From contig JAEVLN010000004.1 in the NCBI GenBank assembly GCA_018350325.1, positions 1,550,001 to 1,614,000 of the forward strand: a DNA stretch of 64,000 nt. The letters run 5' to 3'. The stretch is from Globodera rostochiensis (lineage: Eukaryota; Nematoda; Chromadorea; Rhabditida; Heteroderidae). Shown here one piece after another: positions 32,048 to 45,117 of this stretch. Positions within the stretch are counted from its first letter, which is position 1, and each line of letters begins with the position of its first letter. The position numbers and the translations under genes were made by a program. Below the pieces are notes generated by a model. That model was not told where the DNA came from. It did not search any database and saw nothing but the letters and a program-made list of their open reading frames with translations.

Positions 32048-35000
32048 ATGAAACATTTTTTGCGACGATATCGGCAAAATTCGTTGTTTATTTGGCTGCT
32101 GCTCAGCCGAATCGATGTCGTTGTTAAGGGTCGGTTGGCACAAAATAAATATTTTGTTAGCTTTTAAATCAATTCTTAAGTAATATTAATTTTAATTATT
32201 TTTATTTTTATTAAATGATATAGGCCGCGGCCTTTCAACGAAAAAAATATTTTAGAAATGGTCAAAGTTCCAAAAATTAATGACGGCGGCGATGGCAAAG
32301 AGCAAATCAAATTTTGTGAACCACATAAATTGGTTTTGATAATTCAAATTATTATTAATATTTTTTAATTCATTAAATTCATTTAAATGCACATAATTTC
32401 GAAATTTGTGACATTTTTAGACTGCCCATCAACGACAATACATCGGGAAAAGATTGCATATGCTGTTGAAAATGTGCTGATTATTTCCGTTAAATTATTT
32501 CTTTGAAATTTGAAAAAATTTTCAGAAATATGGCGCGGCATCGGCACAAAATTCGCACAAAACGTGGCACTGTCGGCTTCGAGAAAAAGGTGTTGAAAAT
32601 AAACGGGCAAAATTTTGTCAAAATTATTTGTTTAAAAAAAACAGATTTGGAATCGAATTCCGATCAAAAAGGACGGCAAAATATTTTACATGATCCCTTA
32701 CACCGTTTTGTCACCATACGGTAAATGGGTGGCTAATAAATTAAATTTAAAAAATTAAATTTTTAAAAAATGCTCCGGGGCATTATTCATCCAATCCAGT
32801 GCCGAACAGATCAGAAAAGTGCGGCCCTTCTCGTGGAAGTGATGCTGTCCATTCATAAAAGGTCATTTTCATTTATACCCGGAAAAAGCCCCAAAACCCC
32901 CCGAGGGTAATCCAAAATTTTTGAATTTTGTTCATTTCCAATATAAAAAAATGTACAAAATTCTATCAAATTCCAAAATATTTTTGAATTTTATTCATTT
33001 CCAATATAAAAAAATGTACAAAATTCTATCAAATTCCCAAATTTAATTCATTTTCAGCACCTGCATTCGCTTCGGTTCGTTTTTCGAATGCCTTTTTATT
33101 CATAAATAATATTTTTTAATTAAATTTTTGACCGTATCAATTCGCTGGCAAAACAATTGTACTACCGTAATGACGATTATCTTGGCATTGTGAACGCAAA
33201 AGGGTACAAACAAAACAAAAAATTGCACAAATTTGAATTTTTCAAAAATTTTTGAGGTGCCATTCCGTGATTGGCCGTCACAGTGGCAAAAATTTGCTGA
33301 CCCTTCAAGTGTCGGAACAGGAACAAACAGCAACATCCGCTGAGAAGAAGCCGCGTGAAACGTGCATGAAACGGCGAATTGTAATGCACGAGGTGTACTG
33401 TACAGCTTGAACTACTCTTACCGTATAGCCCCCACCAATCCATCGCCGTCCAATTGCATTTGAATCAAAATTTGTTGGCATAACTTTTTTTGAACGGATT
33501 TTCAAATCTCTTAAAGCTACAGTATTTGGTCGACGATGGAATATGGTGCCCTGCCGAAAGGTGTTTTTTTTTGCCGTTTCGTTCAACCCCGGGTTAAGGA
33601 AACGGCACTTTGGGGGGAGGGCACAGCCTGGGGGCCTGGAAAATTCAGAAAAATCTCCAAAAATTTGTAGTTGTTACACATTCTTGGACTTCATCATGAG
33701 CATCAACGCAGGCAACGATCACAGTACATCGACCTCAACATGGACAACGTAAGGGAAGGTAAAAAAAATGCGCTTTTGATCGATCGATCGATCACCAAAA
33801 ATGATTTAATTTTTTTAGGCAAAGAAAGGAATTTTCGTGTGGAAAATGATGAACAAAGTTGGGGACTGCCTTACGATTATGACAGCATCATGAACTACCG
33901 GTCCAACCAGTTCGCCAAGAACATGGACAGTCTGGTGATCAGAGTGCGCAACGGCACATCGATTTGTCAGGTCGGTTACCGTACCTTTTCCCAAGCATGG
34001 CCGGCGGGTATGTATTTGAATTGACGATAATTTATTGCAACGATTTGCATTCGTTTCAATAAAAATTGTCCCTTTAAAAGACCTTTTTTGGCTCACATCG
34101 GCACGCGTCCGAGATGGACTTTCTGCTGATCAACGTGTTGTACAACTGTTCCGGTGTCCATAAAATGGTGGACGAGTTCATCAAACGCAATCTTAGGGTG
34201 AACATTTTTGGCACTTTCTGGGTTTGGCACCCACCTGAAACGACGTTATGCTCAAATATATGGGGCTACTGATCCCGGGCACCGGTCTTGTCCCACTCTA
34301 TTTGAAATTAGAGCGCTTACCGATCGAATATCTTTGAGATTTCCGATCGGTCCTCACGGGGCTTTTTTAAAAAGTAGGGTTGTTCCCCGACCCCTCTGGG
34401 GCGGGAACGGGGGGAGGTCGGGGTTGGCCATGTCGGGAAAGGGGTCGGGGAAGTCGGGGTTGGCCATGTCGGGAAAGGGGTCGGGGAAGTCGGGGTTGGC
34501 CATGTCGGGGAAGGGGTCGGGGAAGTCGGGGTTGGCCATGTCGGGGAAGGGGTCGGGGAAGTCGGGGTTGGCCATGTCGGGAAAGGGGTCGGGGAAGTCG
34601 GGGTTGGCCATGTCGGGAAAGGGGTCGGGGAAGTCGGGGTTGGCCATGTCGGGGAAGGGGTCGGGGAAGTCGGGGTTGGCCATGTCGGGGAAGGGGTCGG
34701 GGAAGTCGGGGTTGGCCATGTCGGGGAAGGGGTCGGGGAAGTCGGGGTTGGCCATGTCGGGGAAGGGGTCGGGGAAGTCGGGGTTGGCCATGTCGGGGAA
34801 GGGGTCGAGGAAGTCGGGGTTGGCCAGACTTAATTTTGGAGCACAGGGAACGGGGACCAACCCTAATTAAAAGCATAAAAATCGTTGTTTTTTTTAATCT
34901 AGTGCCACGTTTACTAAAAATAGCTTTTTCCCCTAGGGCATTCGTCGTCATCATCGCAACAAAAAGCGGCAGAAGCTGTTAAAGAAACTGGAGAAGCTTT

Positions 35001-35056
35001 TGAAGGGCAAAGAAGGAGGTAAACGTAAAGAGAAAGAGGAGGAAAAGAAAGGATAA
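32048..35056 (+). CDS. Astacin (M12A) zinc metallopeptidase
   Basis: A secreted zinc endopeptidase. ATG 32048 opens a signal-anchor-like start (MKHFLRRYRQNSLFIWLLL), followed by tentative prodomain exons. The catalytic domain begins near 32,560 after a dibasic site (RTKRGTVGFEK), continuing IWNRIPIKKDGKIFYMIPYT. The exon ending at 33390 gives IGRHSGKNLLTLQ and IVMHE. It splices (GTGTAC to TTGTAG) to LLHILGLHHEHQRR, rebuilding the full HExxHxxGxxHE zinc site. SIMNY is the Met-turn with the Tyr ligand; SEMDFLLINVLYNC closes the domain. The last exon (about 34,937-35,056) is a Lys/Arg-rich tail (RRHHRNKKRQKLLKKLEKLL) without EGF, CUB or ShKT modules. C. elegans NAS proteins usually carry such modules, so the basic tail is unusual. 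The 5' exons and the last junction are the least certain; catalytic exons are firm. Confidence 0.85.
32915..33045. repeat. Two-copy direct repeat in astacin intron
   Basis: A unit of about 65 bp containing ATTTCCAATATAAAAAAATG and TACAAAATTCTATCAAATTC occurs twice in tandem with few differences. Confidence 0.8.
34412..34830 (+). repeat. 36-bp G-rich minisatellite
   Basis: About 11-12 copies of a 36-bp unit, GTCGGGGTTGGCCATGTCGG + GAAAGGGGTCGGGGAA, with a few A/G variants. The unit is a multiple of three without stops in several frames, so it makes long open frames on both strands (for example SGLAMSGKGSGK repeats). It lies between an astacin donor (about 34,200) and the last astacin acceptor (34,936), so it is read here as intronic. 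Strand asymmetry (G-rich on plus) suggests G-quadruplex potential. Confidence 0.9.
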
Positions 35057-36474
35057 GAAAAAAAGAAACGGAATTTTGATTTGTGAAGCTTTTTTGGTGC
35101 CTCGATTTGGTCGAATATTGTAACAAATGAAAGCTCTCAATGTCACCAATTATATTACCTCATTAGCATAATCAAAAACAATTACCAAATCACGCAATTT
35201 TCCTGACAAAAAAAAGTTTGTTACAGCATCTAGAAAGCCCTATAGTCTATGGTATTGCCTGAAAAAATTGATGCCGTGCCAGTAAACGACGACATTTTTG
35301 CATAATTTCGCGCATTCTTTGCCGGTAAACAAATTGTTCGGATTTGTGCAAAATTTAAAATCATTTATTACCGACAAATTGATCAATAAATCAATCAATC
35401 AATCGATCATCATGTGGCGGGATACAACAAACACATTATTTGGGGAGCGGTTCATTTGTCGGTGAGCAAAAGTGGTGGCGATGCGTGGGTGGTGGGTGGT
35501 GTGGGTGAATGGTATGGTATTGTATGGTATAAATTGATGGCCAGGATGTGGGTACGGTAGGGGGGGGGGCGTGGCCGTGACCAAAAACTGATCACTCCGA
35601 TCGCGACCATTTTTCGTGCCACAAACGATCAGGCGCTACATTAAGTACATATGTGTGCATAAAATGATGGTTTCATTCATTTCCGGGATGTGCGGAACGA
35701 ACTTTTGTGTGGTGTGGTGGCTGGCGGTGGCAGAAATGAAAACAAAATGGTGAAATTTATGGGAAACAATTTGAAAAACACATTTTTGTTCCATTTTTTT
35801 GGCATATTGCCTCCCAAAAAAAGATGTTCAAATGGATTTATAATGAAATTTAAATTTGGCATATCAACCAGAAATTTTGGCGTTGCGTTTTGTTCTGAAA
35901 AAGCCATTGTTCTGTTCTGTTTCGTAGATGAACATCTTCTTCACCTCTTTTTGGGTATAAAGCGGGGCAAATAAAATAACAAAAATTAAACAAAAAAATG
36001 CATTTGGTAAAATGGGCACATATTTAAATTTCGATGGTGGTGGTGGTGGGATATCAATTATATTTAAATTTTAAAAGCTAATCAAATTAAAATGAGAGAA
36101 AGAATTTGCTGAATAGACTTTTTGCTTATTATCATTCGATGTTCAAAAAATGCGTTTGGCTTAAAGCTGGATCAGTTGAAGCGTTGCCACAGGCAAAAAT
36201 AATAAAACATTTTTTTTTCTCCGAAAAAACAAATAAATAAAAATAATTTTTGTCCATTTTGTTAAAATTTATTTAACCCATGGCAAAACAACGTCTTCTG
36301 ATGCTGAATTGTGTGGTGATATAAAATTTGAATGAATGAAAATTGAAGCAAAAATATTTTTTTCCCCAAAAATTGGCGCGTGCTGTCTGTCCATCCTGCA
36401 GTTTCGTTCATGTGGTGTTTGGTTGGTGTGGGCGTGTGCATGTCGTCGATGATGCTCCATCAACAGCAACACGT
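35057..36474. other. Convergent intergenic region
   Basis: 3' regions of astacin and paramyosin. AT-rich with GGTATGGTATT repeats near 35,505-35,530 and a 9-G run at 35,560. No gene seen. Confidence 0.5.
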
Positions 36475-39400
36475 TCATTGGTCATCCTCCAGCACGTACA
36501 CCTTCGGCGAGTTGGACTTGTTGGTGACGACGGACGAACGATGCTTGGCACGGATCAGGTGAAGACTGAACAGGAAAGCCAATAAGGCCCAAAAATGTCC
36601 CATTGGTGATCACTGATCAGAAAGTGCCATGGACAATCTGTTTGTCCATAGCCAATCCGCCAATAGGTAGACATTGCGTCAATCGAATAATTTTCTCGAA
36701 TATAAATTTTTGTCGAGAAATTTGAATGCTTGCGCGACCTGCTCTCCGCTTGGTCGGCACGTCCTTCCGCGTCCTCCAACTCGCGCTGGTATCGGCGTAC
36801 ACGTTGAAGGTTTTGCATGGTGACAGCCTCCTGAAATGAATATTTTGGCGCTATTTTAAAATTTCAAATTAAAAACCGCTTCGCCAAGCTGTCTCTTCTG
36901 GATGTTCAGCTTCTCCAACACTCTGTCCGCCGTGTCTTGGGCCATGATGAAGTTCTGCAATTATTTAAAAAATGCATTTTCTCAAGCTGTATTTGCGCAA
37001 TTGAAGTCCCCTCCTGCCTTGTGTTCCTCGTCGAGCTGCATTTGCATTTCCCTTAAAATGGCACATTTAATGGGTTTGATCAAATCAGCACGCGTCTTCT
37101 GATCAGTCAACTGATCTCTGATCAAATAACTGATCTGAACCAACTTGATGCGGCGGTCCTTCTTCCGCAGTGCGTTTTGCGTCTCCTTGTGTCGGCGCGT
37201 CTCCTCATCCAGCGCGGTCTCCAGGTCACGAATGCGCGTCTCCAGCTTGGCAATCACGCGCTTGCCGCCCAACAATGCGGCCGCCTCGGCCTCCTGGATT
37301 TGCACCTGCAACTGCTTCACCTGCTCCTCCAACGACTTCCGCAACGCGTCAATCTTCATTGAGTGCTCCTGCTCTTCGTGCAGCATTTCCACGGCACGCG
37401 CAGCGTCTGCCAGCGCGCGGTTGGCACTGTACAAATGTTTTGTCAACGCGTAACAGCAGCAGAGCAAACATGACTCAGTTTTATTGATCTTCTGATCATG
37501 GTTTGATCACGATCAACTCCTTTTTAAGCTGATCATAAAGCATAGCGCGACACTCACCGCTCGTCCGCGGCATGCAACTCCTTGGTGGCCTCATCCAGGT
37601 CCGCTTGCGCGGTGGACAGCTCCGTCTCCAACTTGTTCTTGATGGCGGTCAAGTTGTTGTTGATGGACTGCAGGTCGTTGATGCTGCAATTTGTGGGCAA
37701 TGTTATGCATGCAGAACATTGCATACAAAAGTGCTTCTCACCGTCCGTGCGCCTCCTCCAGGTCAAGCTCGGCCTGTTTGCGTGCGCGAATCGCGTTGTC
37801 CAACGCAGTCTTGCACTCCTCCAGCTCAGCAGCCAACGCGGACACTTTGCGTTGGGCAAGCGCGTACTGTAAAGCGTGCACAAATTCGTGGTGTAACTCA
37901 CAAATCAGCGCCGGAATACGGTAAACACCGTATGCCCCCCAGCTAACCTGGTCCAGCGTTTGCTGCAGCTGACGCTGCGTGTCCTCCAGGCTGGCCTGCA
38001 GCACCTTGAGCTGCTCGCTCTGCTTTTTGATGGTCTTCTGCGCCTCGATGTTTGCGCGGTTCAAATTGTCTGATGTATTAAATATAATATATTTTAAGAT
38101 AACAAGAAAGCTGTCTGTTTTGGAACAATCTGATCAAGTTTACGAAACAAATCGGTGCCCAATTTTCTGATCAATTCTCTTAAGCCTGCCACCTAATTGT
38201 TGGCTTACCGACGGTCATCTCCAGCTCGGCAATCTCGGCCTGGTACTTCTTCTTCAGACGCGAAATCTCTGCCTTCATTCGGGCCTCTGTGGACGGTACA
38301 AAAATGGTGTTTAGTCATTGTCTCTTTAAGGGTTTAGAGACCAAAAGATCTGCTCTGATCAGCCCTCCCTCCCCCCAAAATCTGATCAGTTCAAATCCAT
38401 TGACCATCACTATGTGTACCGGCATCGGCAAGTGCGCAGGTCAGTCGGTCAATCTCGAACTGCATGTTCTTGCGCAGGTTCTCGATCTCTTCCTCCTTCT
38501 CTTGCAAGCGGCGCTCCATCTCAATGCGCAGTGCTTGCAGTTCTGCAAGTGCACGGTGCGCGCGGTTCTCCGCGTCACGGCGCGCAGCGTCCGCCTCCTT
38601 CAGCGCTGTTTGCAGTTCACGGATCTCGCCCGCCAGGCGCGCATTCTACAACAAACACAAACACTTGGCCAATTATGCCGCCAGCATCGCTTGCCTCCAA
38701 GTCCAACTCGTGCAGTTTGCGGTTTGCGTCAGCAAGCGCCTCCTTGGCCTCGTGCAGGTCGTCCTGCAACTTTTTGTTCTCGCGCGCAAGCATCTCCTTC
38801 TGCTCGACGGCCTTCTCGTACAGGTGCTTCATCTTCTGAAGCTCGGCGAGTGCGCCGCGCAGCTCACGTTGTCTAAATTTGGATTTGAATTTTTTGTTAT
38901 CGATTGATGTTTTTTCAAATTTTTACGTGTTCTCCAACTCCACAGTCAGCTCGTCGATGCGCTGCTTCAGCTCCGCCACCGTACGCTCCAGTTGCTCCTA
39001 CAGTATGCATTGGCAATGATTCAGTTTTCTGTTCATGCATGAAACCCCCCCCCCCCCATGAAAAACAGAACCTTGGCACGTTCCAGGATGGCGATGGTGT
39101 TCTGCGCCTTCTCCAGGTCGACGATGAGCACCTCGACCTCGGACTGCAAGCGCGATTTGGCCTTCTCCAGCTGCGAAATCTTTTGCAGCATCTAAACCGG
39201 GACGAAAATGAAGCAGTTCGTGCGCGAATTTGTATTTGGCACAAGTCAGGACGCCACGCTGGAATTTGATTTTTGGATTTTGAATTTGGCATAACAGAAA
39301 GTTTTCTTCTTCATCAAATGCCATGGCATCCCCGGGGACTGCTTGGCCATGTGTCAAATGTGACGTTGCCGTACAATTTCGATTTGCTCCTCGTACTCCG

Positions 39401-41357
39401 CCTGCTTTTGCATCATCTTCTTGCGCAGGTCCTCCACCTCCTCGTGGTGTAGTGCCACTTCCGCGTCAAACTTGTTCTTCCATTGTGAAATTTCGGTGTT
39501 TGCCAGTGACAGCTTGTGCTCCGCTTCCTGCACATTTTTGAACATTTTATATTTATTATACAGTAAGCTTCGATGGATTGAGTACGGTGTAATTGTTTGT
39601 AACTGTTTAGTAGAGGGAATGCCTACCGCGCGCGCAGCCGATTCTTCATCCAACGCGTTGCGGACAGCGTCAAGCTCGAGCTGTACTTGATGCAATTGTG
39701 CCTGCATCTGCGATCTCTCGCGCTCGGCATCCTGAATTATTATTAATAAATTAATTATATATATTTACACTAATTAATGACCTCAAGACGACGGCGCGCC
39801 TCCTCCAGCTGTTGGGCGAGCTGGTACTTGACGTGCTGCAGGTTGTCCAGTTGCACTTTCTGGTCATGCACTTCCTTCAGCAGGTCTGCAACATGGTCAA
39901 CGGGAGGTGAAAAACGTTTTGGGTTCCATGAACATTTTAATCCCCCATTTTAATCCCCCATTAATCGGTTCCCCTCCCTCGTCGGCACCCCGACGTTCGA
40001 GGGGTTTGAGCTCGGGAAACAAGCCGTCGGGGACAATATATCGGGGGGGGGGGGGGGGGTCAGGATTTAAGCGCAAATTGCCGCGTTTTTGGGCAACAGA
40101 ATGCCAACCCTATTTTTTGTGCATTTGAATATGCCCACCATTGTTCTCCGCCTGCAGGCGCTGTCTTTGTTGTGCCAGATCGTTGACGTGTTTGTTCAAG
40201 TCTTCCACCCTGAAAATGGCATTTTTTTGAATTTATTAATTTCTCAATCAATTTCACTTGTTGGCCAAGTCGATGGCTTGCGCTTCGAAGCGCTCTGCAG
40301 CCTTTTCCGCTGCATGCTTCTCCTTTTGCACTTGATCGATGGTGGCGGTCAGTTCGATCACTTCATGCTGCAGGCGTTGGCGTTCCCGATCAATTCTGGA
40401 TGGGACAACAATTAGATTCAGCTTCTTTTAAAATATTACTCTGATCAATCCGACTTACAAATTAGGATCACAAAATGATTAGAATCACGTTTTGAGTTGT
40501 GATTTGATCCCCAATTTCAGGATCACAAAATGATTAGAATCTCGTTTTGAGTTGTGATTTGATCCTCAATTTCAGGATCACAAAATGATCAGAATCTTAG
40601 TTTTGCGTTTTTGATCGGGGGATTCTTTCACGTACTTTGCGTTCTTCTTTTGCAAACCCTCAATTTGCTCGTTGTAGTCCAGGCATGCGTCCTGGAAATG
40701 TTCGATCACTCTTTTACTGATCAGTCCCCCCGATCCGATGCTTACGTTGTGCTTCTTGCGCAGCACATTCAGCGCGTCTTCGGCTTCCAATTGCGACTCT
40801 TCCAACAGCTTGCGCAGCTTTTGCAGTTCCGACTCGCGCTTGCGGTTTGCCTCGATCTGTTTGTGGCAAAATTTAAGTAAATTTTTAAATATTCAATTTT
40901 TGAAAAGCGGACTTGTTGGTCAGTTGTGCCCTCAGCATCGTCTGAATAAAATGGACAAAATTAATGATTCAAATTAATTTGTCTAGCAATTAAGCAATTA
41001 ATTACCAAGACGATCAGTGAGTGCGATCAGCTGAACGCTGAGGTCGGCACGTTCACGCTCAATCTGCGGATCAAAATTGAATGATTTGAAAGCCATGGGG
41101 CCAAACAAAACCCGGTTGCGCAGCTCGCGCTCCGACTCCAAGTCTTCCTGCAACAAGCGAATTTTGTCCTCAAGACGGGTCAAGCTGCCCAGGTCAGCAA
41201 CGGACATGGCACCAAACGGTGCACCACCAGCGAAGGCACTTTAACGGTAAAAATAAATCCAAATTTTAAATAAAAATGATCGACGCCACCTCATTGACGG
41301 CGATTTGTAGAGAGCCCCGCCGTGCGTGCTGGGGCTACGGTACAGACTGTTGCTCAT
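36475..41357 (-). CDS. unc-15: Paramyosin
   Basis: The coiled-coil core protein of invertebrate thick filaments in muscle. The start ATG at 41357 gives [20 protein letters not shown], the non-helical phosphorylatable head (UNC-15: MSSDSLYRSPS). It continues [20 protein letters not shown] and [18 protein letters not shown]. Many short exons carry a continuous heptad coiled coil: [94 protein letters not shown]. The tail is [20 protein letters not shown] with TGA at 36475-36477, equivalent to IRAKHRSWVTT of UNC-15. No motor domain is present, which excludes myosin heavy chain. The introns are numerous and several contain TGATCAG-rich or tandem-repeat sequence. Confidence 0.96.
40445..40605. repeat. 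Three-copy tandem repeat in paramyosin intron
   Basis: A unit of about 58 bp with GGATCACAAAATGATTAGAA and TTTTGAGTTGTGATTTGATC occurs nearly three times. Intronic. Confidence 0.85.
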
Positions 41358-43361
41358 CACGACGAAGAGTACGGTAGGGGAACAGAAACAACAAACAGCG
41401 AACGGAGAAGCGGAAGTATGGGACGGGAAATTATAAGCAGCCGCGCTTAAATGTTTCCAATTAGCGCATAATATAATACAGAAAAGGGGTCGAAAAGCGT
41501 ACGGACAAAATCTCGACAACAATATCAATCCCGAACAATTCCAAAAAGGATGGTGGTACCAACTCTTTGATTGTGATCGGGATTGGAGATGAAAATGATA
41601 GTGCCAAGGATTGGAGATGAAAATGATAGTGCCAAGGATTGGAGATGAAAATGATAGTGCCAAGGATTGGAATGATAGTGCCAAAATGAATGAAACTGAT
41701 TCCCGGCACATAAAATTGTACTGATTTGGCCCGAAATGTGTGAGAGGCACAAAAGGCTTCCCCGGAATAGCACCGAAACCGGTCACAGGGCATGTTATTG
41801 TCCTCAAAACATTGTTTATAAAGTTTCTGTTTGTGCAATAATGCCTTGAGCAGTCAGTCCAGTGATTCACAGCACACTTTTGGGGGGTTCGGGTGGGGGG
41901 CGGGGTGGGGGCTGATCTGAGAGAGGACGGAAACGTGAAGACAAAAATGAACACATCGCCGCCAGGGAAAAAAGGAAAGGGTTGGGGAGGGAGAGCCGCC
42001 GGTTGGGCGTTTACTGGGCCCCCCTCGGGCGGGGGCGTAAACCCCCCCCCCCTCCGGTGAAAATCCGCCCGAATTCCCCAAAAGCTCAATCCGTCGTCGT
42101 CATTTGTCGGTGCGGATCCGAGAATCCGTAGGTTGGGGAAATTTTCGGGAGTGAAATTGGTCGGAATGATCGGGGGGTAAATGGGGGCTAGAAAAGCCCG
42201 ACTCAAACTCGAGCATCATCTCAATGGGACGCTGGGGGGGGGAGGGGTGGGGGAGGGGATTGGAGACAGACGACGGACCCCGGGGGGAGGGGGGGGGGAG
42301 GGAGGGGGGGGGGGGAAAGCACGAAGCGAAGACAGATGCTTCTTCTCCCTCCCGTTTGCTTGCTTTTCCCCTTCCATTCCCGCCCCAATTCTTCGAAGAA
42401 AAGGTTGTGAGAGGGAGGGGGAGAGGAGGGGATGCTGCTTGGGGGGGGGCTTGGGGGGTTGAAGCAAAGATTGATGACAAGGGGCCATCACCACACACAC
42501 ACTCTCACTCTCTGCCGTTGTTCACCTCTGCTTCTCTGGCCGCTCTCTTCGATCGGTGGTTGATCGGCTGGCTGGCTGGCTGCTGATCTGGCCCAGCATT
42601 TGGGTACCAACAGCAGCTCAACAGCTCGCCAGGAAGCTGCTGTTGGTGCTCCCTCCCGGCGCTATGTGGTGCGGTGTAAAATGAGCTTGATCAGGGGGGG
42701 GGGGATGAGGAGAGGCGAAGAAGAAGAAGAAATTGGTGGGATGGACGAGTGAATGGGTGTGGAGGAGAGGAGGGCGAGGGTGATCAGTCAGCCGGAGGGA
42801 TCCAGCCTCCCCCGGATCCATCCGGGATGCACCCCTCGGGCGGTTGGACTCCCCACCCCCCCCCCAAAGGATGCCTCTCTTCTCGCCAGTCGGGCCACTC
42901 TGAGCGATCAGTTGGAAGATGCGTTTTGTTTGATCTTGGCCTACCCCCACCTCCACCCCCCAGGGCCTACCCCCCCCCCCCAGGGCCACCACCCTGCCAG
43001 CCGGAACATATCAGCTCAACAGCAGCTGACACCAGCCGATCAACACATTTGGCGGCGCCCAACAAAACATTCTCTTTCCGTACCCCCACCTCCGTTTCTC
43101 TTTGATTGGAAATGATCAGCAGAAGGGGAAAGTTTGGACCAAATAAATGGTTGAGAAGTGATCAGACTTTGTTGGTTTGGGGGACAAAAACTTATAAAAA
43201 ATGATCAGAAGCATTTGGTTTGGACAAAAATCGGGCTAAGAAATTATTAGTAAAAGTAATTAATGAAATTTAAATAAAATTATGTATTTTAAAAATTTTT
43301 AGTAAACAAAAATTGCCCGAATATTTAAAATTTGTACAAAATGATCAACAATCTTTCCGCT
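41358..43361. other. Upstream region of paramyosin, low complexity
   Basis: Paramyosin 5' region. It holds a 27-bp tandem repeat (about 41,583-41,700), then strongly G/C-skewed sequence with many runs of 8-12 G or C (42,035-42,480; 42,690; 42,850-42,990). No coding exon is recognised. Long open frames here are Pro/Gly low complexity. Confidence 0.5.
41583..41700. repeat. 27-bp tandem repeat upstream of paramyosin
   Basis: Three full and one partial copy of GGAGATGAAAATGATAGTGC + CAAGGATT. Confidence 0.9.
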
Positions 43362-44608
43362 TTATGAAGAAATGCACTCCAACTCGGCCACATTCGTCAC
43401 GTTTCCAATGGCCCATTGGCCGTCCACCGTACAGTCCAGCATGGCGGTGACTTGTCCAGACCCAAATGTACTGCCAATATCATCGATCGTCATATTGTAG
43501 TACTGTAAAATAGCGCAGTATACCGTACCCAACCAACATTAAACAAAGAGGCAACGAATGGGGCACTTACTGTACTTTGAAAATTGAGACAATTTTAATT
43601 ATAAAAATTTGTCGTCTCAATAATTAAATTTATTTTAAAAATTCACTGTTAAAATGACGGCCGAGTCCGCGGCATTGCCGGTGCACAGTAAGGAAAGGGT
43701 TGTGCCTGAATTGTCAAAAGATTTGTGGCGGCATTTTAACGTTGGCACAATTTTCCAACATTTGCCGCTGCTTATGGCGCCGGCGGCGGCATTTGCCGTT
43801 TGAGTGACGGCCCTGGAATTGAGCACAAGCCGACGGACCGGCAGCTGAGACTGGGCGGGAAGCGTTTGAAAGGGTTAGCACAATTTATGGAATTAAAAAT
43901 GAAAAGCTATCTGTTGTCCTCCGATCACAATTATGGAATTAAAAATAAGAAGCTATCTGTTGCCCTCCGATCACTAAAAATGCCCGATTTGCCAGTCCCC
44001 CCCCCCCTCAACGTCGTTGTCCCCAATTTGGTAATAAAAAAACACTCCGATCACTTCAATGCCCTGTTTGGCCAAATGTCGTTCTGTTAAATTGTTTTAG
44101 GTACCTGACATTGTGTACAATCCGCCGCAGTCGTGGTTGTGATCGGTGCTTTAAATTATGAATTACATTGGGTCGGCTTTAAATGAGCCAAATCGATCGG
44201 ACTACTTTCTTTGGTTAGCCAACGCTTTAATTTCAGAACTTCAGCGTTTGTAATCGGTCAATGTTTAATGATGCAATTGCTTATACATCAAATGTTTTCT
44301 GATTACTGATCAGTCGGAATAAGCCATTCCAATCGATTGAGAGCGTTCATTATCCAATTTAGGATCAAGATCTGATCAGCCGTGATCAGTCAGTGATCAG
44401 TCTTGGAATCAATTGCTGCTTAATAAAAACACTCTCCGCTCGTTGAGTTTTGAGCGCATTTTTATTTACCCGCGCTTCGGCCGTCCGTTTTGACGAGCGG
44501 CGGTTTTCTGTCATCGCCCAGTGTAAATTCGTCGCTTCCGCCAGCCGTCGGCGTGCACGCGTTCACCACGGCATTTGTGCCGAGCAAAAAAGGGATTAGA
44601 AAATGCAT
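43362..44608 (-). CDS. Secreted nematode C6-domain protein, 175 aa
   Basis: A predicted secreted extracellular protein with a nematode C6 domain (Pfam C6, function unknown). Four exons, 44470-44608, 44105-44148, 43647-43850 and 43362-43502, sum to 528 nt in one frame. The start MHFLIPFLLGTNAVVNA is a signal peptide with likely cleavage before CTPTAGG. A Thr run precedes the domain (APITTTTAADCTQC), as is common in this family. The domain has GKCWKIVPTLKC, TLSLLCTGNAADSAV, and ends AMLDCTVDGQWAIGNV, VAELEC. It is followed 5' by a ShKT gene on the same strand, another secreted cysteine-rich protein. Confidence 0.75.
43875..43980. repeat. Direct duplication in C6-gene intron
   Basis: A unit of about 50 bp (ATGGAATTAAAAATGAAAAG, CTATCTGTTGTCCTCCGATC) occurs twice in tandem with minor changes. 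Confidence 0.8.
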
Positions 44609-45117
44609 TTTTCTCAAAAAAAAAACAAATTTTTGAGGATTTTTGATGGCACTGTGCCAAAATTGGAATTGATTAGCGATTGGACGGACGGATCAGAAAA
44701 CAAAACTTTTTTTCGATCGGATGCATTCAAAGCAAAGCATTTATTGAATGTGTGCCGTGATGGGGATGAATGTTAGCATTTTTTGCTTATAATGAGGAGG
44801 GCGGAGCTGACCCTGACGAAGCCGCCCCCCCCCAAAGTGCCCTTGACTGAAAGAAAGGCTTTTCCTTTATGAAAAGCATAAAGGACCGATCGACGGACCG
44901 GCTGACTGACTCTGTCCACTCTTTAAATGTAATTTCCGTTCATGAAAATCAAAAAATTTAAAGCTCCGTTAAAACATTTTTAAAATTGAAAATCTCATCA
45001 AGAATTGGTCTGATCGTAAAAATGTTGTTTATTTAAGATATATTATTTATTTTCAAAATTTTTTCTTCATTTTTTTGTTGCCAAATTCCGCTTTTCCAAA
45101 CAAAATGATCAATCAAA
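44609..45117. other. Intergenic, no gene seen
   Basis: AT-rich spacer between two minus-strand secreted-protein genes. Contains a short CGATCGACGGACCGGCTGAC segment at about 44,887 and a C run at 44,824. Confidence 0.5.

Noticed and set aside
34412..34830. Regular 36-bp direct repeats resembling a CRISPR array
   Set aside because: No unique spacers between units and a eukaryotic gene context; it is a minisatellite.
34354..34982. Long open frames of 168-220 residues on both strands across the 36-bp repeat
   Set aside because: They are produced by a stop-free tandem repeat inside an apparent astacin intron; no non-repeat coding homology.
36475..41357. Myosin heavy chain
   Set aside because: No motor domain; head and tail sequences match paramyosin.
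41241..42206. Minus-strand 321-residue open frame upstream of paramyosin
   Set aside because: Overlaps the first paramyosin exon in another frame and runs through tandem repeats and C/G runs; no homology.
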